Under the pieces are notes generated by a model that made no database searches, was not told the DNA's origin, and saw nothing but the letters and a program-made list of their open reading frames with translations. A stretch of DNA of 45,596 nucleotides from Bacteroidales bacterium (GTDB lineage Bacteria > Bacteroidota > Bacteroidia > Bacteroidales > Bacteroidaceae), in NCBI GenBank assembly GCA_018064685.1, contig JAGHUS010000150.1, forward strand, positions 1 through 45,596, in the 5' to 3' direction. Shown here piece after piece: positions 33,625 through 42,091 of this stretch. Position numbers and translations under genes: made by a program. Within the stretch, counting starts at the first letter, position 1, and every line of letters begins with the position of its first letter.

Positions 33625-35805
33625 ATGAAAAAAATATTCTTTCTCCTCCTCTCTCTCCTCCCCACCCTGGCGTGGGGCCAGTCAGCATCCGAGCTGAAAG
33701 TCCTCAAGAGTGAAACCATCAAGCCCAAGGGAAAGCTCGTGGGCATCTCGGCCGACGCCAAATACCTGCTCATCACCGGCGACTGCAACCAGGAACTCCT
33801 TCGCTACAGCGTCAAGACCGGCAAGACCACTACCGTGTCGCGTGCCGACGGAGCCGGCTACCAGCCCCTCATCTCCAACGACGGTTCGGCCATACTGCAC
33901 CGCGAGAGCACCATCACACCACAGAAACGCCGTCAGCACAAGCAGGTGGCATTCCTCGCCCAGCTGGAGCTTACCGACCAGGAACTCAACGACTCCACCC
34001 TGCAGGACTCCATCGCCCTGCTGCGCGAAAGCTACGCTGCCAACCAGCAGCAGCAGCTCGACATGCTGAAACGTAAGATGCTGGTAAAGGGACAGTTCGG
34101 TGGCGTTGTCTTCCATCTCGCCGGACAGACCAAGATGCTCTCGCCCAACGGAACGCATGAGAGCTACCTCTGGCCTTCCGTCTCGCCCAACGGCAAGCAC
34201 CTCCTCTACTACATCGGCGGCAAGGGAGCCTTCGTGTGCAACCTGCAGGGTGGCGACGTACGCTTCCTGGGACATAACGTGCGTGGAGCACAGTGGCTCA
34301 ACGATAATATCGTCATCGGCATGAACGACCAGAACAACGTGCCCAACTCACGCTCCAACCTCGTCACCGTCGAGATCAGCGCTACCAAGGTCAACCGCCG
34401 CAACTTCCAGTCGGGCCTCGATGTCATGTTCCCCTTCGTGGCTGGCAACACCATTGCCTGCTGTACACGCGGCGGCGAGATATACATGCTTCGCACCAAC
34501 CTGGCGAACACCATCCGCACACTCAGCATCGAGGATGCCCAACAACGTGATGCTGAGATATTTGCCAACGTGGCAAGCATACCGCAGGACGAGATGAACC
34601 GCATCGGAATCGTGGGCAGCCAAGCCAACAACTCGCAGCTCAAGATGCAGGGACTGCGCATCTACCTCAACCCCGGACACGGTTCGTGGGGCAAGAAGGA
34701 CCGTCCCAAGGCCACCATCCCCTACCCCAAGCTTTCCTCGACAGCCGTACCCGACACACTCGGCTTCTTCGAGTCGAACACCAACCTCTGGAACAGCCTC
34801 TATCTGGGTCAGCTGCTCGAGCGTCGCGGAGCAAAGGTCTACCACAGCCGCAAGGCCAGCGGTCCCTGGCCTTACAAGAAGGTCAACGGACAGTATCCCG
34901 GCTTCGGCGACTTCGAGCACTATACCGAACTGCAGGACTATGCTGCCTACAACCGTCCCATGAACGAGCTGACCGAGGAGGTGGAGGCCAATGACTTCGA
35001 CCTCTTCCTCTCCATCCACTCCAACTCGGCCGACGAGGCATCGACCGTCAACTTCCCCCTCTACATCTATCGTGGCAAGAATGCTCCCAAGGACAAGCGA
35101 CAGCAGATATCGCACGACATGGGCGTGGCAATGTGGAAGTACACCTGGCAGTTCTTCGACGGACTGGAGCACGCCTCCAACTACAGCCTCAGCAACACCA
35201 ATGTCAAGGGCGACCTCGACTTCTACAAGGCTGGTTCGGGCGGCAAGACCATCGGCAACGAGGGTTATCTGGCAGTGATGAAGCACGGTGCGCCAGGCGG
35301 ACTGTGGGAGGGCTTCTTCCACACCTACCAGCCCTGCCGCCACCGCGCCCTCAACCCCGACTACAACAAGCTCGAGGCTGTATGCTACTACCGTGGACTG
35401 CTAGAGTATCTGGGCGAGCCAGCCGACGAGTACGGCACACTGTGCGGAACCGTCAAGGACGACAGCCTGGTGGTCACCAACAGTCAGTTCAAGTACGCCA
35501 AGGGCACGCACGACCAGTGGATGCCATGCAACGGAGCCAAGGTCACCCTCACCGACCACAACGGCCATGTCGTCTCCACCTATCAGGTCGACAACAATTG
35601 GAACGGCCTCTTCGTCTTCTTCGACCTCAAGCCCGGCACCTACACCCTCCGTGCCGAGTGCAACGGCTATGTCGAGACCCTCATGAGCGACATACGCGTC
35701 AAGGCCAATGCCATCACATGCAAGAACCTGCGCATGAAACGTCCACAGCCCGAACCCGAACCCGAAGAGGAAGCCGAATTCGAACCGTCTGTACTGGAGG
35801 GGTAA
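33625..35805 (+). CDS. N-acetylmuramoyl-L-alanine amidase with beta-propeller-like N-terminus
   Basis: A 726-residue exported protein (signal about 1-19). Residues 20-340 form repeated strands as in TolB/WD-type propellers ('ISADAKYLLITGD', 'SPNGKHLLYYIGG'). The Amidase_3 domain (about 345-610) has zinc ligands and catalytic Glu in 'NPGHGSWG' (His near 352), 'FESNTNLW' (near 382), 'SIHSNSAD' (His near 465) and 'NEGYLAV' (near 547). A carboxypeptidase-regulatory-like sandwich follows (about 612-705), then a Pro-Glu-rich tail. It should cut peptide stems from peptidoglycan in the periplasm. The propeller may restrict or guide the enzyme. Confidence 0.82.
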   Translation: MKKIFFLLLSLLPTLAWGQSASELKVLKSETIKPKGKLVGISADAKYLLITGDCNQELLRYSVKTGKTTTVSRADGAGYQPLISNDGSAILHRESTITPQKRRQHKQVAFLAQLELTDQELNDSTLQDSIALLRESYAANQQQQLDMLKRKMLVKGQFGGVVFHLAGQTKMLSPNGTHESYLWPSVSPNGKHLLYYIGGKGAFVCNLQGGDVRFLGHNVRGAQWLNDNIVIGMNDQNNVPNSRSNLVTVEISATKVNRRNFQSGLDVMFPFVAGNTIACCTRGGEIYMLRTNLANTIRTLSIEDAQQRDAEIFANVASIPQDEMNRIGIVGSQANNSQLKMQGLRIYLNPGHGSWGKKDRPKATIPYPKLSSTAVPDTLGFFESNTNLWNSLYLGQLLERRGAKVYHSRKASGPWPYKKVNGQYPGFGDFEHYTELQDYAAYNRPMNELTEEVEANDFDLFLSIHSNSADEASTVNFPLYIYRGKNAPKDKRQQISHDMGVAMWKYTWQFFDGLEHASNYSLSNTNVKGDLDFYKAGSGGKTIGNEGYLAVMKHGAPGGLWEGFFHTYQPCRHRALNPDYNKLEAVCYYRGLLEYLGEPADEYGTLCGTVKDDSLVVTNSQFKYAKGTHDQWMPCNGAKVTLTDHNGHVVSTYQVDNNWNGLFVFFDLKPGTYTLRAECNGYVETLMSDIRVKANAITCKNLRMKRPQPEPEPEEEAEFEPSVLEG

Positions 35806-35903
35806 GAGAAAAGTGAGCAGATTTCCTGAAAATTATTCGACCAATACAAATGATAATAATTCATGAATCAATTCGTGGACAAAAATAATTCAGAAAACAT
35901 ACT

Positions 35904-36635
35904 ATGCATTTCGAAGATAAAATAGTGATAGTAACAGGAGGGGCGCAAGGTATTGGCAAGTGCATTGCAGATGAGTTCCGTAAGGAGGGAGCTCATGTCT
36001 GTATCATAGATAAGACACCTATCTCGTCCACCGAAGGTGAAGAAGGATATTATCAAGGAGATCTATCTGTCAAGGAAGTAATCGAAGAGTTCTGCCAATG
36101 GGTAATTAAGAAATATGGCCATGTCGATTACATCATCAATAACGCATTGCCACTGATGAAAGGCATTGACGAATGCTCTTACGAGGAGTTTCAGTATGCC
36201 CTTAGTGTTGGCGTTACAGCTCCGTTCTATCTGGTAAAATGCTTAAAGGACAAACTTGCCGAAGGTGCATCTATCGTAAACATCTCTTCCTCACGAGACA
36301 GAATGAGTATGCCTCAGACGGAAAGTTATACAGCAGCAAAGGGAGGAATAGCAGCACTCACACATGCTCTTGCTGTAAGTCTTGGTGGCAAAGCACGCGT
36401 AAACTCCATTTCTCCTGGATGGATTGATACCGACTACACCGTGTACGAAGGACCAGATGCCTTCCAACAACCCGTTGGACGTGTAGGCAATCCACTCGAC
36501 ATTGCCAACATGGTACTCTTCCTTTGCTCTGACAAAGCAGGATTCATCACAGGCGAAAACATCTGCATCGATGGAGGAATGACAAAGCAGATGATCTACC
36601 ATGCAGAACATGGTTGGACATTAAATGAGCAATAG
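35904..36635 (+). CDS. Short-chain dehydrogenase/reductase
   Basis: A 243-residue cytoplasmic SDR oxidoreductase. The cofactor motif 'TGGAQGIGK' is at residues 11-19, 'NNA' lies near 83-85, and the catalytic Tyr142 and Lys146 are in 'SYTAAKGG'. Acidic Asp near residue 36 ('CIIDKT') hints at NAD rather than NADP preference. The gene is clearly AT-richer than the genes before it and begins the accessory zone. The substrate cannot be told. Confidence 0.85.
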   Translation: MHFEDKIVIVTGGAQGIGKCIADEFRKEGAHVCIIDKTPISSTEGEEGYYQGDLSVKEVIEEFCQWVIKKYGHVDYIINNALPLMKGIDECSYEEFQYALSVGVTAPFYLVKCLKDKLAEGASIVNISSSRDRMSMPQTESYTAAKGGIAALTHALAVSLGGKARVNSISPGWIDTDYTVYEGPDAFQQPVGRVGNPLDIANMVLFLCSDKAGFITGENICIDGGMTKQMIYHAEHGWTLNEQ

Positions 36636-36872
36636 ACAGGACATGGGAAAAACAGCTAACGAGGTAATCTCTGCCATGCAGATGCTTGAGAATCCAGAAC
36701 AGCGGAAAGATTGGAGTCCAAGCGCATGGTGCGCTACACCAGCATGATGATCAAGGAGATCGCCTACGAACTCGGCTACGATGATCCGTCATACTTCGTC
36801 AAGTTCTTCAAGCGTCAGACGGGGTATCTGCCATCTGATTTCCGCGAGATGGATAACGGCATAACGAATTAA
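36625..36872 (+). pseudogene. Deletion scar: AlkD-like N-terminus joined to AraC C-terminus
   Basis: From ATG 36625 (overlapping the SDR end) a frame reads 'MGKTANEVISAMQMLENPEQRK' and resembles the N-terminus of an AlkD-type DNA alkylation repair protein, but it breaks after about 40 codons. From about 36708 another frame reads 'RLESKRMVRYTSMMIKEIAYELGYDD' onward to the TAA at 36870. That is the end of an AraC-family DNA-binding domain ('SYFVKFFKRQTGYLP'). The two partial genes meet near 36705-36712, as expected for a deletion that removed one gene's 3' part and another's 5' part. Confidence 0.7.
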
Positions 36873-36955
36873 TGTAGCCAGTATTCAACAGAGGATAACC
36901 AATGACATCCTAATATGATGCAAAGAATTGTTGCTCATGCCTCTACCTACGATAC

Positions 36956-39214
36956 TTAGATTTTTTCTGTCCAGTCCTTATCCACGATGACGTTGGTGTT
37001 GCCGGTCACCTTAGCCTTATCTTGGTGACCCTCCTCACCTTTCCCTGCACCAAAGACCTCGCCGTTAATGATGCCACCTTTGATGATGACGTTGGTTTCG
37101 CCCTCTACGGCACCAAGGGCTCCGCCACCGTAGATATTGCCGGTGAAGGTCCAACTTTCGTTAGGACCTGTGAATTCAGGAACATTAGGAACTGCCCATT
37201 CATTAAAGGGCTTGAGTTTTTTAGGGTCAATAATGACCTTGGTCTTTCCATAAACTTTGGCGATGTTGAGGAATTCGTTGGCGACAAGTGTTACTGATGT
37301 AGGCGTATCGAAACTTATAACAGATCCCGAGCCAGCAGTCTGACTATCCAGGCCTTTACCGCCACCATAAATGTTGCCTTTAATCTCTCCGCCATAAATG
37401 TTTACGTTGGTATTACCATAAACAGAGGCTACGGTTGTGAATTTATTTTTATCTGCCGCAGAAGTTGCCAGATTATAGAAGTCAGACGATCCTTGTCCGC
37501 CGCCATAAACACCACCGGAAATCTTGCCTCCATAGATATTGACATGCGTATCTCCCCACAGCGAACCTGCCTGCTCCATTGCACACTGGATTCTCAACAC
37601 GTCAGAGTAACCGTAACTGCCACCATAGATACCACCTTTAATCTCACCTCCAAAGATATTCATTGTAGTGACGGTCTCAGCGAGGTCTATCACCTCGGGC
37701 GTACCATTCATGATGGTTGTCACTTTGGCAATTTTCTTCGAGGCATCATACGGCTGATATTTGATGCCCATGTAAGGGTATTTCGTATCTGCTGTAGCAT
37801 CAAGATATGGAATGTACTGATCGCATGTGTGATGGAGACCATCCGTACTCTGAAGACCACTTACACCACCGGCAGAGATAAACACGCCATTATTAATCCT
37901 ACCACCATACATATTCAGTGTACTTCTTCCATAGAAGGCGGTATTGGCGATGCCATTAGTCGTACTTGAAGGACTGGGTTGCGATCGGCCAAGGCAGGCA
38001 CCATAGTAGCGATTGATAGTGATATCATCGTCGCCATTGTTCGGAATGAGATTCACCTCGGTTCTGCCGCAGAAAGTAGAGTTCGAGAGGCCTAAGTTCT
38101 TGGTTTGGGTGATCGACATTCCCTGACAAGCAGATACCAATGTACCAATCTTACCACGCTTGATATTGAACTTGATGTCGCAATATTCTATTCCTTGTGT
38201 AGCACCGGCGCAGCAGAACTCAATGTCGTTAGTATAGTTCTTTGTGTTCCATTCACCCTCGGACGTATTAGGGTCAATATCCATGTTCAAGATTGCCGTC
38301 AGAGGGTGGCTTGGATTACCAACGACATAGCGTTTTTTAATACTACCGTCTGTTGAGCTGGTACCAGTAATACGGCAACTCAGCAGACGGCCTAACTTAC
38401 CCGACTTGATAGTCAGCACCATAGGTTTAGTCTGTGCGGGCCAACCGCCATCTGTTTTTGTATCATCGAAATTATGTGTGTTGGCATACATCATCACATG
38501 CAAGTCAGGTGCTTTGTTCCCTTTTGTCGCACCATTATCTACGGTAAGATCCACAGCAATATCATCCATCACGCATCCCACATCGAATGTCACATCGTGC
38601 AGGTAACACTGAAGATATGCCTGTCCTGTTTGTGATCCCACTTTTTCGCTACGAAAACGCAGATATTTGAATTTAGTATCCATGCCCAATGAAGGACCAC
38701 CTGTGTCATTGCCCGTGTTGACATACACCGCTCCGCCTTTTGTTTTTACGTTGCTCGCAGTAGTATTCGCTGCTGTCCAAGGCCAGACACCGGTGATAGT
38801 CGCTGGTGCTTTGTTGGTAGCACTAAGTGTGTTTAATTGGTTATTGCTTGCATCGCACACCACAATGATATTATGGTCCCAGGCAGCATCGCGGTCGGCA
38901 TCGGTAGTACCAGTGTATTTGGGGAGCTTGCTATAGGCTACTTTCCAGGTCTTCACAGCATTGGCTACGCTGCTGCCATCCTTACTGTCACTTCCGCTTC
39001 CTAAGTTTATGAACACCACATTATAAGTTTCATCCACGCCATCGCCATCGTAATCCTGGTGATCAGTAAGCTGTGCCCACAATGTATTTGCCCCCCCCAT
39101 TAACAACAACAAGAGTAATAATAAAGAGCGGATAAATTGAGTGCAGCCCTCATTCTGCTTGGCATTCGTATCCATTGAAAAAATAGTATTTGCCATAGTC
39201 GTAAAGCATTTCAA
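36956..39214 (-). CDS. Surface beta-helix protein with 'NIYGG' repeats, no sorting tail
   Basis: A 752-residue exported protein. A signal-like Leu-rich stretch lies at about 29-47 ('MGGANTLWAQ'). From about 520 to 745 it carries repeats of the form 'NVNIYGGEIKGNIYGGG', each about 40-60 residues, typical of right-handed beta-helix surface proteins of Prevotella. Relatives are usually far longer and end in a type IX tail. Here the frame stops right after a repeat, so the gene may be cut short. The codons for 'MGGA' contain a run of eight Gs at 39091-39098. The true ATG could be 39214 or a Met codon shortly after. Confidence 0.72.
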   Translation of the reverse strand: MKCFTTMANTIFSMDTNAKQNEGCTQFIRSLLLLLLLLMGGANTLWAQLTDHQDYDGDGVDETYNVVFINLGSGSDSKDGSSVANAVKTWKVAYSKLPKYTGTTDADRDAAWDHNIIVVCDASNNQLNTLSATNKAPATITGVWPWTAANTTASNVKTKGGAVYVNTGNDTGGPSLGMDTKFKYLRFRSEKVGSQTGQAYLQCYLHDVTFDVGCVMDDIAVDLTVDNGATKGNKAPDLHVMMYANTHNFDDTKTDGGWPAQTKPMVLTIKSGKLGRLLSCRITGTSSTDGSIKKRYVVGNPSHPLTAILNMDIDPNTSEGEWNTKNYTNDIEFCCAGATQGIEYCDIKFNIKRGKIGTLVSACQGMSITQTKNLGLSNSTFCGRTEVNLIPNNGDDDITINRYYGACLGRSQPSPSSTTNGIANTAFYGRSTLNMYGGRINNGVFISAGGVSGLQSTDGLHHTCDQYIPYLDATADTKYPYMGIKYQPYDASKKIAKVTTIMNGTPEVIDLAETVTTMNIFGGEIKGGIYGGSYGYSDVLRIQCAMEQAGSLWGDTHVNIYGGKISGGVYGGGQGSSDFYNLATSAADKNKFTTVASVYGNTNVNIYGGEIKGNIYGGGKGLDSQTAGSGSVISFDTPTSVTLVANEFLNIAKVYGKTKVIIDPKKLKPFNEWAVPNVPEFTGPNESWTFTGNIYGGGALGAVEGETNVIIKGGIINGEVFGAGKGEEGHQDKAKVTGNTNVIVDKDWTEKI
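39091..39098 (-). repeat. G8 homopolymer in signal-peptide codons
   Basis: The minus strand reads ATGGGGGGGGCA inside the leader-coding part of the beta-helix gene. Gain or loss of one G by slippage would shift the frame after the signal peptide. Confidence 0.8.
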
Positions 39215-39653
39215 AATAATTGATGCATCGTTCTACCACTCACAGTATCATCCATTCGTTACGACGCATGATGGGCATCTGCTTGATGTCAGGAATTATG
39301 ATATAGGCGCGGTGATTACGCGCTCCTCGAACAAAGTCGCGGAGAGTTAGTCGCGCTTTATGACCGCAAAGATAATCATTTTTCTGCAATTTTCTACCAT
39401 TCTAAAAAAAAAATTCATGATTTGCATATATTTTTAACTAAAACGAGCTTTTATGATGCTTGATATTTGCAAAAAGAATCGTTTACGTAGGTCGTATTAG
39501 CTTTATGGTGGAGAGCTCATGTTCTCTATTCTTTCTAAGGAAACCGTCCCGAAGGGCCGAGCGACAAACGCAAAAAAGCGTAGTTACATATAAAAATGTT
39601 TGTAGCAACAAACTTTTAGCGCACTCCATGTGGTATTTTTGGGAAATAAGCAG
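39215..39653. other. Intergenic region with leader of the beta-helix gene
   Basis: The minus-strand leader between the -7 box at 39367-39374 and the beta-helix gene start is about 140 bases and contains GC-rich inverted segments ('cgcgctcctcg', 'cgcggagag'). A minus-strand frame ending at 39240 could code about 40 residues ('RNHRAYIIIPDIKQMP') but has no clear start. Bases 39400-39630 hold nothing I can name. Confidence 0.5.
39367..39374 (-). promoter_or_regulatory. -7 box of the beta-helix gene
   Basis: The minus strand reads TATCTTTG, an exact TAnnTTTG. No good TTTG box at the expected distance was found. Confidence 0.5.
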
Positions 39654-39661
39654 TATCTTTG
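39654..39661 (+). promoter_or_regulatory. -7 box of the HU-like gene
   Basis: TATCTTTG lies 44 bases before the ATG at 39706. A second candidate, TATTTTTG, lies at 39634-39641. Neither has a clear TTTG box. Confidence 0.5.
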
Positions 39662-39705
39662 CAGTCACTATACAACATTATCTTATTAACACATACGATT
39701 CGATT

Positions 39706-40168
39706 ATGCCGACACTCAATAGCAAATCCACACAGCAAGCCATCAAGGTAGGCGAACACAAGGGCGAAGAGATGTTCGTCATGAACGTCGAAGAGGTCGG
39801 CGGCTGAAAGGAAAGCCAAGGTGGAGCACTACAACACGATGGATGCAGAGAAGATCATCGACTACGCAGCAGAAACGTACTGCATTCCCCGAGGTATGCT
39901 TCGTGCGTCATGGGAAGCCATCGGTCAGGTTGTGAGCACATGGGCATTGGAAGGTCACATCGTGGAAATCCCTGGACTTGGCAACATCCGTGCTGAGGTT
40001 CGTGCCAAAGCCCAGAAGGAGGCGAAAGACGTTTCTACAGATGATGTCTTCCGCAGAAAACTACTGCTCACGCCCACCAAAGCCATCAAAGATCAGCTCA
40101 ACGCCACCAACCTCGACATCACATGCTACGACAAGGAAGGTTGTGAGGTAAAGAGAAATACAAATTAA
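39706..40168 (+). pseudogene. HU-family DNA-binding protein, frameshifted
   Basis: The first frame (39706-39807) encodes 'MPTLNSKSTQQAIKVGEHKG' and stops at TGA 39805. The second frame, open through 39821-40168, encodes 'NTMDAEKIIDYAAETYCIP', 'EGHIVEIPGLGNIRAEV' and 'LLLTPTKAIKDQL'. Together they match one Bacteroidales HU-like protein of about 150 residues. A +1 shift around 39804-39806, such as one extra T, would join them as '...EEVGG-ERKAKVEHY'. It could be a real mutation, an assembly error or, less likely, recoding. A GTG at 39821 might start a shortened version of 115 residues. Confidence 0.72.
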
Positions 40169-40194
40169 AAAGAATAATGACAAGACTTGAAGAA

Positions 40195-40226
40195 GCAAGG
40201 GGATGGAGGCGCTCCATCCCCCTTGC
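40195..40226. terminator. Terminator hairpin after the HU-like gene
   Basis: GCAAGGGGATGGAG at 40195-40208 pairs with CTCCATCCCCCTTGC at 40212-40226 in a nearly perfect GC-rich stem. It ends at the first base of the convergent pseudogene's stop codon, so it may serve both sides. Confidence 0.75.
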
Positions 40227-40771
40227 TATTCCAATTCTATCCGCATACGCAGCAATCCTACCGTTCGCACAACGTGTCCTTGATTTACAAGACGCAAGGT
40301 GGGTTGTAGGTTGACCTTTGTGGACAGAGGCAGGTGCAGGGTCATGTCAAAAGTATTAGAGGGAGATTCATCTTGAAACTGTCGCCATACATAATGCAGG
40401 CAGAGAGTTGTACGTCCTAATTGTTGGTGAATGCCTGCTCCTGCATACCATCTTGATGGGGCAAGTGGTGAGGAATCGTAATAGGAGGCGAAGAGGAGAT
40501 CAGTCTTAGGAGTGATGCTATGTTCGGTGTATGCCCAGAAACTTCGGTCAAGAGATCTTGAAGCCAGGAGAGAGCTGCCAAGGTGGAACGTATTGCTACC
40601 TTTGATGATGTCGAGTTACGTAATGCCATAGCTGCTAGCATCATTGCCGTCCAATCGTGCATCCATCTCTGCTGTTATGAAGCAATTATACTCTACATCA
40701 TGGTTTTGCGCGTGAAGGTGGAGGGCGCTAATTATCATGGCGACCATCAAAAATAAGTTTGTTATTCTCAT
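40226..40771 (-). pseudogene. Exported beta-barrel-like protein, broken by in-frame TAA
   Basis: From ATG 40771 the minus strand codes a signal peptide 'MRITNLFLMVAMIISALHLH' and 'AQNHDVEYNCFITAEMDARL'. It reaches TAA at 40618-40616 and then continues in the same frame for 129 more codons ('FHLGSSLLASRSLDRSFWAY', 'RWYAGAGIHQQLGRTTLCLH') to TAG at 40228-40226. The alternating hydrophobic strands after the stop suggest a small outer-membrane barrel of about 180 residues. One nonsense codon is the only lesion seen. The family is not recognised. Confidence 0.65.
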
Positions 40772-41031
40772 GTTTCATTGATAATAAGTTGCACATTGTC
40801 TTTTAATTGCGAGTGCAAAATCATTAACAATCTCAGAAATATGCCGTTAGAGAATCATTAGAACGCCATTAGAATGTTGTTAGAAAACTTTGCAAAAGCG
40901 AGTGCAGAGTTGAACTTGTTCGAACTATGCCGAGCGCAGGCAAAGTCATAAAATAACGTATGAAAACAACTTTTTTGATGTCAAAAAGCAAGTTTTAACA
41001 TTGAAATCGCCGTTGTTTGCAGAAAAATCAG
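40772..41031. other. Intergenic region upstream of the Panacea operon
   Basis: No gene is seen. Bases 40840-40890 contain short related segments ('gttagagaatcattagaac', 'cattagaatgttgttagaa'). Bases 40900-40945 contain 'gcaaaagcgagtgcagagttgaa', similar in wording to segments near 431-455 and 27742-27775. Confidence 0.5.
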
Positions 41032-41051
41032 TAACTTTGCAACTGCAAAGT
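41032..41051 (+). promoter_or_regulatory. -7 box inside a perfect palindrome (operator candidate)
   Basis: TAACTTTG at 41032-41039 is a -7 box. The arms ACTTTGCA (41034-41041) and TGCAAAGT (41044-41051), two bases apart, form a perfect inverted repeat over and just past it. A repressor bound there would block the promoter, as in autoregulated toxin-antitoxin operons. Confidence 0.6.
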
Positions 41052-41079
41052 CTTCTAACAAGGCTTGCTACTGTAATTT

Positions 41080-41658
41080 ATGAACACTCGAAAGATCATC
41101 CAAGCATTGACATTTCTGGCAAGTAAACAGCCAGATCACACGTTGGACAATATGAAGGCATACAAGCTTCTATGGTTGGCCGACAGGTATCAGTTACGTC
41201 GTTGTGGCAGAACCATAACGGGCGACACGTACTATGCCATGCCCCGAGGTCTTGTGCCTTCAGATGCAAAGTGTCTGCTTGAAAACGAACCAACAAAACT
41301 TCAAAACGAGGACGGCTACAGAGAGCAGTACATCGGGCTTGGCAAAGCACATTCTTATCAGGCACTACGCGAACCCGATCTGGACGAGTTCTCGGAGTCA
41401 GACCTTGATGCCTTAAACAAGGTTCTTGCTGCATACGGCAACATGAAGGCATCTGAGTTATCGGATTTCTCGCATCTGTTCCCGGAGTGGACTTATTACC
41501 AAGACATGCTTGAAGATAAGGACACAAAGAACTCCTATCGCGTGAACATTGACCATTTCTTTGAACCATGCGATGCTGACAAGTCAGGACTTTTCGATCA
41601 GAGTGAGGAACTGCTAGCATTGACACGCGATTTGTATCATCAGTATAATCGCATCTAA
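41080..41658 (+). CDS. Panacea (DUF4065) domain protein, likely antitoxin
   Basis: A 192-residue cytoplasmic protein. The Panacea/SocA-like domain covers about residues 1-140: 'YKLLWLADRYQLRRCGRTITGDTYYA' is split over 28-53, followed by 'MPRGLVPSD' near 54-62. Panacea proteins are known as the antitoxin half of many unrelated toxin pairs and as phage-linked adaptors. Four bases separate it from the next gene, the order antitoxin-toxin is usual, and a palindrome covers its promoter. Antitoxin function is therefore inferred from domain and layout, not shown. Confidence 0.72.
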   Translation: MNTRKIIQALTFLASKQPDHTLDNMKAYKLLWLADRYQLRRCGRTITGDTYYAMPRGLVPSDAKCLLENEPTKLQNEDGYREQYIGLGKAHSYQALREPDLDEFSESDLDALNKVLAAYGNMKASELSDFSHLFPEWTYYQDMLEDKDTKNSYRVNIDHFFEPCDADKSGLFDQSEELLALTRDLYHQYNRI

Positions 41659-41662
41659 GCCA

Positions 41663-42091
41663 ATGGAACTACCAGTCAGTCTTCTTGGCTCAGCGGCAGG
41701 TGAAGGTGATATTTACTTCTTCACATCAGATTGTCCTGTTGGTATAGCCGACCACATGCACATCTGCATCAAGCACGCCGACAAGGTCATACTTCTCTCC
41801 ACGTGCTCTTCGCAGATTGATACGGCAATGCGCATTGCCATGCTGCAAGGGTACGACATGAATACATTTCCTGTGTTCACCCAAACGAAAGAGAACAAGT
41901 TCCGCAAACCTCAAACCTATGTCAACTGCAACAAAGTAGTGGAACTGACGGATGAGGAATTTGGCAATCTTATCAAAAGTGGCAAGATACACAAGCTAAG
42001 CGGTAACATCGGGCAACTCGGTCTTTCGCTCATAGCAAAGGGAATTAAACTCAGCCCTGATATTGAAGGAAGAATCAAGCGATTATTCTAA
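41663..42091 (+). CDS. Unknown small protein, candidate toxin of the Panacea pair
   Basis: A 142-residue soluble protein encoded 4 bp after the Panacea gene. The first half is strand-rich with 'GDIYFFTSDCPVGI', 'HMHICIKHADKVILLSTCSS' and 'QIDTAMRIA', loosely like a small SH3-type barrel. The second half contains 'TYVNCNKVVELTDEEFGNL' and a helical end. I do not recognise the family and no catalytic site is obvious, though 'HMHICIK' and the paired Cys are conserved-looking. Position and size make it the likely toxin. Confidence 0.6.
   Translation: MELPVSLLGSAAGEGDIYFFTSDCPVGIADHMHICIKHADKVILLSTCSSQIDTAMRIAMLQGYDMNTFPVFTQTKENKFRKPQTYVNCNKVVELTDEEFGNLIKSGKIHKLSGNIGQLGLSLIAKGIKLSPDIEGRIKRLF

Noticed and set aside
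40417..40662. Minus-strand frame of 81 codons
   Set aside because: It is an out-of-frame shadow of the broken exported-protein gene at 40226-40771, whose own frame gives a signal peptide and sensible strands.
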